Assembly: GCA_030653335.1 (NCBI GenBank)
Contig: JAURZP010000453.1
Coordinates: 1 to 6,285 of the forward strand
DNA from: Methanoregula sp.
GTDB lineage: Archaea; Halobacteriota; Methanomicrobia; Methanomicrobiales; Methanospirillaceae
Reading direction: 5' to 3'
Length of the DNA: 6,285 nucleotides
The stretch's first letter is position 1; every line of letters begins with the position of its first letter. The notes under the pieces were generated by a model. The model saw only the letters and a program-made list of their open reading frames with translations. It made no database searches and was not told the origin of the DNA. Made by a program: the position numbers and the translations under genes. This document shows, one piece after another, positions 1 to 5,701 of this stretch.

Positions 1-1
1 C

Positions 2-1000
2 GCCCGCGAGATCGCCCGGTCGGTCAATATCTGGAAGGATGGGGACCGTGTACTCACCGGCCCCGATCTGGAGCAGCTTGATGATGATGCGCTCTATGCA
101 GCGCTGAGAAACACCACGGTATGCGCCCGGATCCTGCCCGAGCAGAAGTACCGCATCGTCCATGTCCTGCAGCAGCACGGGGAGATCGTTGCCGTCACCG
201 GTGATGGTGTCAATGATGTACCGGCCCTTAAAGCCGCGGATCTTGGGATCGCCATGGGCTCCGGTACGGAGTCGGCCAAGAGCGTGGCAAAGATGGTCAT
301 CCTCGACAACAACCTCAATGTCATCGTCAATGCAATCCGCAACGGGAGGGTTATTGCAGACAATGTAAGGAAAGTCATCTACTATCTCGGTTCAACATCC
401 ATCAGCGAGATTGTCCTCATAAGTGCAGCGATCATTGCCGGCCTCCCGCTCCCGCTGCTGCCGATCCAGATTCTCTGGGTCAACCTGGTGACGGACGGAG
501 TTCAGGACAAGACATTCCCGTTCATCAAAGAGGAGGGGGACGTAATGAGCCGCCGCCCGAAGAGACCCGAATCGCAGTTCTTCGACCGCCCGCAGGTTTT
601 ACGGATTCTGGTGTTCGGCATTGTCATGGGGGCGCTGGGATTTTTCCTGTTCAAACACCTGCTCGGGCTCTACCCGTACGAGGTTGCGGTCTCGGTCATG
701 TTCACGTCGTTTGTCTGTTTCCAGTGGTTCAATGGCATACAGGCACTGAAGGAACACGAGCCGTTCTTTGTAAATCTCCGTCGAAGTCTTACCGTCAATC
801 CCCTGATTTTCCTGGGCGTTGGTGCCGGTCTTCTCCTCCAGCTCACCGCCATTTACCTTATCCCGGACTGGTTAGGAGCTGTGCCGTTATCACTGGATCA
901 ATGGGTATATCCGGTCGGGCTGTCGCTCCTGGCGTTCTTGCTTGTGGAAGTGATCAAGTGGTATGAGTGGGGGAGATTTCGTTCCACGTCGTTATCGTGA
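2..1000 (+). CDS. P-type cation-transporting ATPase, C-terminal part (5' end outside window)
   Basis: ATP-driven cation pump of the plasma membrane, related to the P2 (calcium-type) ATPases. The reading frame is open from base 2 with no start, so the N-terminal two thirds (actuator domain, DKTGT phosphorylation site, M1-M4 with the PEGLP-type motif) lie upstream. Visible are the end of the P domain with the hinge motif TGDGVND (fragment residues 66-72, bases 197-217), then ALKAADLGIAMG, and about six hydrophobic helices M5-M10 (roughly residues 125-147, 150-170, 197-222, 226-246, 263-287, 300-320). M6 carries LWVNLVTDG, as in SERCA. Aligned by eye to SERCA, E771, N796, T799 and D800 are kept (E136, N161, T164, D165), while N768 is Ser133 and E908 is Gln241. 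This suggests a PMCA-like single calcium site or another cation. The ATG at 254 is internal. A hairpin terminator follows. The family is clear; the substrate is inferred. Confidence 0.95.
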   Translation, partial: AREIARSVNIWKDGDRVLTGPDLEQLDDDALYAALRNTTVCARILPEQKYRIVHVLQQHGEIVAVTGDGVNDVPALKAADLGIAMGSGTESAKSVAKMVILDNNLNVIVNAIRNGRVIADNVRKVIYYLGSTSISEIVLISAAIIAGLPLPLLPIQILWVNLVTDGVQDKTFPFIKEEGDVMSRRPKRPESQFFDRPQVLRILVFGIVMGALGFFLFKHLLGLYPYEVAVSVMFTSFVCFQWFNGIQALKEHEPFFVNLRRSLTVNPLIFLGVGAGLLLQLTAIYLIPDWLGAVPLSLDQWVYPVGLSLLAFLLVEVIKWYEWGRFRSTSLS

Positions 1001-1039
1001 ACGTTTATGAGGGCGGGGGAATCGCATCAACGATAGACA

Positions 1040-1071
1040 CGCCGGGAAAATACCGGCGATTCTTTCCTTCT
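1040..1071 (+). terminator. Hairpin terminator after the P-type ATPase gene
   Basis: A perfect 6-bp stem, CGCCGG (1040-1045) and CCGGCG (1053-1058), closes a 7-base A-rich loop. It is followed by a pyrimidine-rich stretch (attctttccttct). It lies 40 bases after the ATPase stop and before the TATA box of the next gene, so termination is the natural role, although the T-tract is interrupted. Confidence 0.45.
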
Positions 1072-1081
1072 GGTGCCATAA

Positions 1082-1091
1082 TTTTATTAAA
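1082..1091 (+). promoter_or_regulatory. TATA box for the DUF6653 gene, probably leaderless transcript
   Basis: The sequence ttttattaaa is an archaeal TATA-like box. Its centre is about 28 bases before the ATG at 1115, which would place transcription start at or within a few bases of the start codon. No GGAG-type Shine-Dalgarno sequence precedes this ATG (the upstream bases are caacggtataaa), which fits a leaderless mRNA. Confidence 0.45.
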
Positions 1092-1114
1092 CAACCAGAC
1101 AACAACGGTATAAA

Positions 1115-1633
1115 ATGACCATTGAGCGGAAGATAGCCCGGGCCTTTGCACTGGATGACGCCACATGGCTGCGACACGCGAACCCGTGGAGCGTGATCCT
1201 GCGCAACACAGTCCTGCCGATTTTAATTCTCGCGTTCTGGAGCCGGCTCTGGTTAGGTTGGGGGTCGCTGATTCCAGTTGCTCTTGCCCTCTTCTGGATG
1301 TGGTTCAACCCCCGCATCTTCCCGCCACCAGCATCGCTTGACCATTGGGCATCGAAGTGTGTGCTGGGCGAACGCGTCTGGCTGAACCGGGATATTGTTC
1401 CTGTACCGGTGCATCACCGCACCGCCCCGTACATCTTGTCAGCGGTCTCCGGTATCGGGATGCTCTTTGTCTTTTGGGGAGTGCTCGTTTTTGATCTCTG
1501 GCCAACCATCTTTGGCATGGCACTTGTCTATTCCGGGAAGCTCTGGTTCCTGGACCGGATGGTCTGGCTCTGGGAGGACATGAAGGATGCGACTCCGGAG
1601 TACCGGAGCTGGCAGGTCCATACGGATGGCTGA
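1115..1633 (+). CDS. DUF6653 family membrane protein
   Basis: A 172-residue protein I recognise as the DUF6653 family, whose function is unknown. Visible conserved blocks are HANPWSV (21-27), NPRIFPPP (65-72), WASK (78-81), GERVWLNR (85-92), HHRTAPY (100-106) and GKLWFLDRMVWLWEDM (141-156). Hydrophobic stretches at about 31-47, 49-64, 107-126 and 128-143 suggest two helical hairpins in the cytoplasmic membrane. The many invariant Trp, His and Arg residues beside the helices suggest an enzymatic or ligand-binding role rather than a structural one, but nothing identifies it. Length is full and the frame intact. The start is supported by the nearby TATA box and by family blocks beginning within 20 residues. 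It is flanked by a terminator upstream and a convergent gene downstream, so it is probably monocistronic. Confidence 0.85.
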   Translation: MTIERKIARAFALDDATWLRHANPWSVILRNTVLPILILAFWSRLWLGWGSLIPVALALFWMWFNPRIFPPPASLDHWASKCVLGERVWLNRDIVPVPVHHRTAPYILSAVSGIGMLFVFWGVLVFDLWPTIFGMALVYSGKLWFLDRMVWLWEDMKDATPEYRSWQVHTDG

Positions 1634-1681
1634 TATTTTTTATATTGAGAATCTGGTCAAGAAAGGCCAATCACTTTTTTT
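1634..1681 (+). terminator. T-tract terminators after the DUF6653 gene
   Basis: Immediately after the TGA stop there is a T6 tract (1636-1641, inside tattttttatatt), and a second T7 tract lies at 1675-1681. Archaeal RNA polymerase terminates at such U-tracts without needing a strong hairpin. The position between two convergent genes fits termination of the plus-strand transcript. Confidence 0.4.
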
Positions 1682-1701
1682 CCGTGCGAATCAGTGCGAG
1701 T
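1680..1701 (+). repeat. Copy 1 of a dispersed 15-base element with 10-base periodicity
   Basis: The 15 bases ttccgtgcgaatcag at 1680-1694 recur exactly at 3775-3789. Here the element reads as two imperfect 10-base units, ccgtgcgaat (1682-1691) and cagtgcgagt (1692-1701). It lies between convergent genes, outside any coding region. Confidence 0.5.
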
Positions 1702-1769
1702 AAACGCTGTTCTGACGATCAACTCCGTGACATGACCAAATGCCTTTTCAAGACAGTCACAATACTTTT

Positions 1770-2141
1770 TCAGAGGAGTTGCCGCCGGCGTATCGCCCAA
1801 AGAATAATCGCTGCGCAGATGAAGAAAAGGAAGAACGTAAACCGCAAAAGAATTGCCTGGGATACCGGAATCCCCTGCGGGGAAACGAGAAAACCGCCAA
1901 TCAGAAAGAGCAGGGTAACGATGCAGACCGTGGGAATTGCATACATCCTCTCCGACCAGTACGACAGGACAAGGGGAATAAAATAGAGGAGCCAGACCGG
2001 CTCACCCAGGGGAGTTATGGTATCAAGCAGATAGACTGCAAGAAGAACCACGGCAGCAATTATCACGATACCGAGATCCGATGAAAGAGAGCTGAGTATC
2101 TTTGTCATCGGGGTTTGATTATGGTGTCTTGCGGGTGACAT
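1770..2141 (-). CDS. Four-helix membrane protein resembling a stand-alone sensor-kinase input module
   Basis: A 123-residue hydrophobic protein with about four membrane helices (roughly 24-44, 48-63, 68-88, 96-117) and a basic tail (RRRQLL). The run LGEPVWLLYFIPLVLSYWS, and later GGFLVSP with a following Arg-Phe-rich helix, look like the N-terminal membrane part of PAS/histidine-kinase sensors common in Methanomicrobiales. Here the protein stops right after the fourth helix, with no PAS, HAMP or kinase domain. It could be a free small membrane protein or the stump of a kinase gene. The 136 bases downstream show no kinase remnant in any minus frame. Start at 2141 is chosen because GGAG lies 6 bases upstream and a TATA box 41-52 bases upstream; a second ATG 11 codons on lacks these. 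It is probably monocistronic. Confidence 0.7.
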   Translation of the reverse strand: MSPARHHNQTPMTKILSSLSSDLGIVIIAAVVLLAVYLLDTITPLGEPVWLLYFIPLVLSYWSERMYAIPTVCIVTLLFLIGGFLVSPQGIPVSQAILLRFTFFLFFICAAIILWAIRRRQLL

Positions 2142-2147
2142 GCACTA

Positions 2148-2193
2148 CTCCGCTCTGATCGGGAACTGACTATTTTCCGGGATATAATATAGT
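2148..2193 (-). promoter_or_regulatory. TATA box and Shine-Dalgarno site of the four-helix membrane protein gene
   Basis: On the minus strand an AT-rich TATA box (actatattatat, 2182-2193) lies 41-52 bases before the ATG, predicting a transcript start near 2160. GCGGAG at 2148-2153 sits 6 bases before the ATG at 2141. The box is bracketed by two copies of ttccgg on the plus strand (2175-2180 and 2195-2200), which could be operator half-sites. Confidence 0.5.
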
Positions 2194-2263
2194 ATTCCGG
2201 AGTATGTTGAAATTCCTTGCGATCTTCCTTTTATTACATCCCGCCGGGTTGTGAAGAAGGAAA

Positions 2264-2277
2264 CCCGGTATACCGGG
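2264..2277. repeat. Perfect 14-base palindrome
   Basis: CCCGGTATACCGGG is identical to its own reverse complement over all 14 bases. It lies in the 205-base gap between the RNase J stop and the start of the four-helix protein gene, about 70 bases upstream of that gene's TATA box. It may be a dimeric regulator's site or part of a 3' end structure. No function can be read directly. Confidence 0.6.
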
Positions 2278-2310
2278 ATTGGCAAATTCACCCGGGGAGA
2301 TGAAACCGCT

Positions 2311-2329
2311 GTGACCAAGTACTGGTCAC
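2311..2329 (-). terminator. 7-bp hairpin downstream of the RNase J gene
   Basis: GTGACCA (2311-2317) and TGGTCAC (2323-2329) pair perfectly around a 5-base loop. It is 17 bases after the RNase J stop on the minus strand, where a 3' end structure would be expected. There is no T-tract after it on that strand, so it may stabilise the mRNA 3' end rather than terminate. Confidence 0.35.
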
Positions 2330-2346
2330 GCCATAATAACCCGGTC

Positions 2347-3684
2347 TCATTTGATCCTGAGCCGCTGCCCGTTCCTCATCAGGTGGACATCGTTATCCAG
2401 CGTATACCCGAGATCAACGGCAAACTCGGCGTAACCTGCGGTCATCTTCATGTCGGCATGCGCCGGGATGATGTGCTGGGGCTTGAGCATATCGAGAAAC
2501 TCGTAGTGGTCTTCCCGGTACGCATGACCGCTCACATGCAGGTCATCAAAAATCCGGGCCCCGGCCATCTTGAGCTGCTGCTCGATCCGGTACCGGTTCC
2601 CGATGTTCATCGGGTTTGGGATGATATTTGCCGAGAAGAGCACTTTGTCCCCCTTGGCCAGTTGATACGGGGTATCGCCGGCCGCAAGCCGGGTCAGGAT
2701 CGATCCGGGCTCGCCCTGGTGGCCGGTAACTATCGGCAGGAACTGCTCCTTTCCCTCCTTCATCATTCGCCGCATCATCCGATCGACGGTCCTCCGGTTC
2801 CCATAGACGCTTGAGGTCTGAGGGAACGAGACGAGTTTCATCTGTTCTGCGGTAACGGAGTATTTCTCCATAGATCGCCCGAGAAAGATCGGCTTCCTGC
2901 CGATCTCATGGGCACATTCCGCAATGGTCTTTACCCGGGCGATGTGGGATGAGAACGTTGATACAACGATCGCATTCTTGTCGTCTTCGAAACTCGTGAT
3001 AACGTCCCGTACGAGATCGCGTGCGATCCGCTCGCTGGGGCACCGGCCCGGGCGGTGGATATACGTGCTCTCCACGATGAGAGCCAGCACCCCTTCCTTG
3101 CCGAGCTTCCGGAAGCGGGCAAAGTCCGGAGGCTGGCCGATGACCGGTGACCGGTCGAACTTGAAGTCACATGCATAGACGATCGCACCGTGAGGGGTGT
3201 GAAGCACGGGTGTCACGGTATCGATGATCGAATGCTGTGTGCGGACAAACTCCAGAATAAGGTTCGGAGAAAGCGTGTACCTCTGCCCGGCAGGGAGTGC
3301 GAAGAGCTTGTTTTTTGCATCAAATTTCTTTTCACCTGCGATCTGCTGGCGGATCAGTTCGGTTGCATACGGGGTTGCGATAATCGGTGCATTGTACCGG
3401 TGTGCAAGTTTGGGAATCGCCCCGATATGGTCCAGGTGCCCGTGCGAGCAGACGATCGCTTTTACGGTGCCTTCGACTTTTTGCAGCACGGTGTCGTCCG
3501 GGATTGCCTTGATACTGATCAGATCAAGGGAATGCATCTCGTCAACTTCCACGTCCTCGTGGATCATCAGCTGGTCGAGGCGGAGCCCCATGTCAAAAAT
3601 GACAATTTCCTTTCCGCAGCGGACAGCGGTCATGTTCCGCCCGACTTCGTCGTATCCGCCCACGGCTATAATCTCTATTTCCAT
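2347..3684 (-). CDS. rnj: Archaeal ribonuclease J (metallo-beta-lactamase/beta-CASP 5'-3' exoribonuclease)
   Basis: A zinc-dependent RNase that degrades RNA from the 5' end in the cytoplasm, acting in mRNA decay and RNA maturation. All family motifs are visible in 445 residues: motif I Asp31 (FDMGL), motif II SHGHLDH (80-86), motif III His151 (RTQHSI), motif IV Asp173 (ACDFKFD), beta-CASP motif A Glu205 (VEST), motif B His247 (TFSSHIAR), GHQGEP (321-326), motif C His387 (HVSGHA) and the late zinc ligand His409 (IIPAHAD). The length matches archaeal RNase J, which lacks the bacterial C-terminal domain and has none of the KH domains of archaeal CPSF-type beta-CASP proteins. The start at 3684 has AGGAGA 9 bases upstream. 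No isoprenoid genes flank it, unlike the common methanogen arrangement, so it may be a second copy or a relocated one. Confidence 0.95.
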   Translation of the reverse strand: MEIEIIAVGGYDEVGRNMTAVRCGKEIVIFDMGLRLDQLMIHEDVEVDEMHSLDLISIKAIPDDTVLQKVEGTVKAIVCSHGHLDHIGAIPKLAHRYNAPIIATPYATELIRQQIAGEKKFDAKNKLFALPAGQRYTLSPNLILEFVRTQHSIIDTVTPVLHTPHGAIVYACDFKFDRSPVIGQPPDFARFRKLGKEGVLALIVESTYIHRPGRCPSERIARDLVRDVITSFEDDKNAIVVSTFSSHIARVKTIAECAHEIGRKPIFLGRSMEKYSVTAEQMKLVSFPQTSSVYGNRRTVDRMMRRMMKEGKEQFLPIVTGHQGEPGSILTRLAAGDTPYQLAKGDKVLFSANIIPNPMNIGNRYRIEQQLKMAGARIFDDLHVSGHAYREDHYEFLDMLKPQHIIPAHADMKMTAGYAEFAVDLGYTLDNDVHLMRNGQRLRIK

Positions 3685-3693
3685 TGTGTTGTA

Positions 3694-3699
3694 TCTCCT
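3694..3699 (-). promoter_or_regulatory. Shine-Dalgarno site of the RNase J gene
   Basis: On the minus strand AGGAGA lies 9 bases before the ATG at 3682-3684. This supports that start over later in-frame codons, and the encoded N-terminus begins directly with the first beta strand (MEIEIIAVGGYDEVG), as usual for the family. Confidence 0.6.
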
Positions 3700-3721
3700 G
3701 ATTTTTTGTCTGGTTGTATAC

Positions 3722-3752
3722 TTTTTTTCGGGAATTATTTCCCGGTTTTTTT
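3722..3752 (+). terminator. Hairpin flanked by two T7 tracts upstream of the RNase J gene
   Basis: A perfect 6-bp stem, CGGGAA (3729-3734) and TTCCCG (3739-3744), closes a TTAT loop, with seven Ts on each side (3722-3728 and 3746-3752). Read on the plus strand it has the form of an intrinsic terminator, yet no plus-strand gene ends here. On the minus strand it lies 38-68 bases before the RNase J ATG, in the promoter or leader, where the A-rich flank could also serve as TATA box. Confidence 0.45.
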
Positions 3753-3766
3753 ATGACATCGCGTTA

Positions 3767-3789
3767 TCGTGCGATTCCGTGCGAATCAG
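3767..3789 (+). repeat. Copy 2 of the dispersed 15-base element with 10-base periodicity
   Basis: Bases 3775-3789 match 1680-1694 exactly over 15 positions. Here the 10-base pattern extends to the left: tcgtgcgatt (3767-3776), then ccgtgcgaat (3777-3786). Like copy 1 it is intergenic and in the same orientation. Confidence 0.5.
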
Positions 3790-4080
3790 CCGGATCAACT
3801 ATCGGCTACATCCCTGGAGCAAACCGGGATAACTATCCGTTCTTGAGCCCGCTTCGACATATCGGCGAAATTCCCTTAACGAACCGTTCGGATATTTGAC
3901 CGCTACGGTAAAGGGCCTCAGGGGCCGTCACCACGAAACCGTGGATCATCGGGATCCTGAACTGGCATCGATGTCTTCTCCCGATGCTGTTTTTTCGATG
4001 GCATTTTACCATCGTCCGCATGATTCCTGCACTTCATTCCCGTGCAGGCCATTCCGGGTTATGAGGAAGATCCCCGGAAT
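3788..4080. other. Hairpin-dense non-coding region, possible structured RNA
   Basis: This is the core of a 580-base stretch without an intact gene. Perfect stems follow one another: AGCCG/CGGCT (3788-3807), ATCCC/GGGAT (3810-3830), CCACG/CGTGG with loop AAAC (3931-3944), GCATCG/CGATGC (3965-3987), CGATGG/CCATCG (3996-4014), CCTGCAC/GTGCAGG (4026-4048) and ATTCCGGG/CCCGGAAT (4051-4080). The last two are 7 and 8 bp and almost adjacent. Perfect stems look the same on both strands, so the strand is open. A minus-strand TATA-like box at 4147-4156 would give a transcript entering this region; on the plus strand a T-rich tract (4151-4163) could end one. I recognise no known RNA family. The remaining parts, 3685-3721 (apart from the RNase J ribosome binding site) and 4157-4264, show nothing clear. 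Confidence 0.4.
3833..4021 (-). pseudogene. Possible remnant of a tyrosine/dual-specificity phosphatase N-terminus
   Basis: A 62-codon minus-strand frame contains IPMIHGFVVTAPEALYRSGQ followed by ISERFVKGISPICRSGLK. The pattern proline, two or three residues, LYRSGQ, then Ser and a helix is typical of the start of the small Cys-based phosphatases (DSP/PTP-like, where GIKTVINLR usually follows). Reading through the stop, GLK is followed six codons later by Arg, with the spacing of GIKTVINLR, but then further stops appear and no HCxxGxxR active site is found in the 150 bases before the RNase J gene. This suggests a decayed or truncated gene. The first part (MRTMVKCHRKNS) looks like non-coding translation. 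The motif may be chance, since the same bases are hairpin-rich. Confidence 0.3.
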
Positions 4081-4146
4081 TGTGTCTAAACTACATTGCG
4101 GGGCAAGCTCATCAACCTTTGTTTTCCGGCAGTTATTGAAAAGGCG

Positions 4147-4156
4147 TATATTTTTT
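4147..4156 (-). promoter_or_regulatory. Candidate TATA box for a minus-strand transcript into the hairpin region
   Basis: On the minus strand the sequence ggaaaaaatata has the form of a purine BRE plus TATA box, predicting a start near 4120-4126. That transcript would cover the hairpin region and the phosphatase-like remnant. It is bracketed by a 5-bp inverted repeat, GGCGT (4143-4147) and ACGCC (4166-4170). No proven gene depends on it. Confidence 0.3.
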
Positions 4157-4264
4157 CCTTTTTAAACGCCGTGTAAGCATCGATTTCCTTTCTCAAAATT
4201 ACCCCACAGGTTCCATTGAAAATTCCTTTACCTGAACCCGGAACGGTCCCCCAGCAACCCGCTT

Positions 4265-5701
4265 TTAAGAAAATCCTTTATCAAGGGTTTCCTGGCTCTC
4301 GGGATTCAGCCCGGTCACGTACACGGATTTACCCCGCTGCTGGTACTTGTCCACCACTTTTGCAATCGCCGCAACTGCGGACTGGTCCCAGATGTGCGAG
4401 TGTGTCAGGTCGATCTCCACCCGTTCCGGATCGTTGGCATAATCGAAAAGATCGATGAATGCCTCCATGGTCCCAAAGAAGACCTGCCCCTTTACCGTAT
4501 AGATCTTCACGCCATTGCTCCGGATCGTTGCCGTTGCATTGATAGCCGAGATCCGCCACCCGAACACCAGTGCACTGAGGACAACACCCGCGATCACGCC
4601 TTTTGCCAGATCATGGGTGAATACAACGATAGCGATCGTTATCACCATGATTACAGCGTCGCTGACCGGGACTTTGGGCAGGTCCCGGACCGATCTCCAG
4701 TCAAAGGTGCTGAGCGCGACCATGATCATGACGCCTACGAGCGCTGCCATCGGAATCCGGGCCAGAACGTCGCCGAGCGCAATGATGAGGAAGAGGAGAA
4801 ACAGGCCGGCAACCAGCGATGAGAGCCGCCCGGTTGCCCCGGACTTGATGTTGATGACCGACTGGCCGATCATCGCACACCCGGCCATGCCGCCGAAGAA
4901 CCCGGTGATGGTGTTGGCATACCCCTGTCCACGGACCTCGCGGTCCCGGTCGCTCTTCGTATCGGTCATCTCATCGACAATCGACGCGGTGAGCAGGGAT
5001 TCGAGCAGCCCGACAATAACGAGCGTCACCGAATAGGGCAGAATGATTAACAGGGTCTCTAACGAGATTGGCACAACAGGCAGGTGGAATATTGGCAGGG
5101 CCCGGGTGATGGTGCCGATATCCCCGACCGTCAGGACCGAAATGCCGGTACCGATGGCAATCGCCGTCATCACCACAATCGCCGCAAGGGACGACGGGAT
5201 GGCTTTGGTGAACCGGGGAAGAATGTACACGATGGCCAGCGTGCCGGCAACCATCGCGTACATCATCCACGAGGCCCCGATAAAAAACGGCAGCTGGGCC
5301 AGGAAGATCAGGATGGCAAGGGCGTTCACAAACCCGAGCACAACCGGATAGGGAACGAATGTGATGAACCGCCCAACCTTCAGCCACCCGAGAACCAGCT
5401 GGAGAATCCCGGTAAGAATGGTTGCGGCGAGCAGGTACTCAAGCCCGTAATCCCGCACGAGCACGATCATGATGAGCGCCATCGAACCGGTGGCCGCCGA
5501 TATCATGCCCGGCCTGCCACCGGCAAACGCGATCACGACCGCGATGCAGATGGATGCATACAGGCCGACCATGGGGTTGACGCCGGCAATGATCGAGAAT
5601 GCGATCGCTTCGGGGATCAGGGCCAGTGCTACGGTTATGCCCGCAAGGGAGTCTCCCCGGATATTGGATAGCCATTCTCGTTTCAGTGCAGGTAGATTCA
5701 A
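4265..5701 (-). CDS. SulP-family inorganic anion transporter with STAS domain
   Basis: A 478-residue SulP/SLC26-type membrane transporter. The membrane part (about 12-386) contains family blocks: GDSLAGITVALALIPEAIAF (16-35), GLYAS (46-50), GGRPGMISAATGSMAL (61-76), the GLLESLLTASIVDE segment (231-244) and GYANTITGFFGGMAGCAMIG (260-279) with NIKSGATGRLS after it. A cytoplasmic STAS domain occupies about 398-475, with WDQSAVAAI (438-446) in the usual phosphorylation-loop position. The domain and length are complete, although the C-terminus stops soon after the STAS domain. Family substrates include sulfate, bicarbonate and other anions; the sequence does not tell which. The start codon is TTG at 5699-5701, with GAGGG 5 bases upstream; the frame has no ATG or GTG start in this region before the family homology begins. 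It is divergent from a universal stress protein gene. Confidence 0.93.
   Translation of the reverse strand: MNLPALKREWLSNIRGDSLAGITVALALIPEAIAFSIIAGVNPMVGLYASICIAVVIAFAGGRPGMISAATGSMALIMIVLVRDYGLEYLLAATILTGILQLVLGWLKVGRFITFVPYPVVLGFVNALAILIFLAQLPFFIGASWMMYAMVAGTLAIVYILPRFTKAIPSSLAAIVVMTAIAIGTGISVLTVGDIGTITRALPIFHLPVVPISLETLLIILPYSVTLVIVGLLESLLTASIVDEMTDTKSDRDREVRGQGYANTITGFFGGMAGCAMIGQSVINIKSGATGRLSSLVAGLFLLFLIIALGDVLARIPMAALVGVMIMVALSTFDWRSVRDLPKVPVSDAVIMVITIAIVVFTHDLAKGVIAGVVLSALVFGWRISAINATATIRSNGVKIYTVKGQVFFGTMEAFIDLFDYANDPERVEIDLTHSHIWDQSAVAAIAKVVDKYQQRGKSVYVTGLNPESQETLDKGFS

Noticed and set aside
254..1000. ATG at 254 as the true start of the ATPase gene
   Set aside because: The frame is open back to base 2 and encodes the P-domain sequence, including TGDGVND, upstream of this Met, so the gene begins before the window.
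1656..1780. Open minus frame downstream of the four-helix protein (about 40 codons), considered as a frameshifted kinase continuation
   Set aside because: Its translation shows no PAS, HAMP or kinase features and includes the dispersed 15-base repeat; a frameshifted kinase is not supported.
2251..2814. Plus-strand 187-codon frame
   Set aside because: It overlaps the C-terminal part of RNase J on the other strand, starts at GTG, and its translation has no recognisable domain; RNase J carries all family motifs.
1680..3789. CRISPR array suggested by the repeated element
   Set aside because: Only two distant copies of 15 bases exist, with genes between them and no regular spacers or cas genes.
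3190..3832. Two plus-strand frames of 188 and 202 codons opposite the RNase J N-terminus
   Set aside because: They are antisense to the catalytic metallo-beta-lactamase motifs of RNase J and show Cys/Ser-rich composition typical of antisense translation.
3900..3960. C/D box small RNA
   Set aside because: CTGA and GATGAT-like stretches occur on the minus strand, but neither a proper RUGAUGA box nor the right spacing to a D box is present.
3896..4165. Plus-strand 89-codon frame in the gene-free region
   Set aside because: It is low-complexity and Ser/Pro/His-rich, has no domain or ribosome binding site, and covers the inverted repeats; it is best read as non-coding.
4515..5671. Several long plus-strand frames opposite the SulP gene
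   Set aside because: These are His/Arg/Asp-rich antisense translations; the minus strand encodes a complete SulP transporter with a STAS domain.
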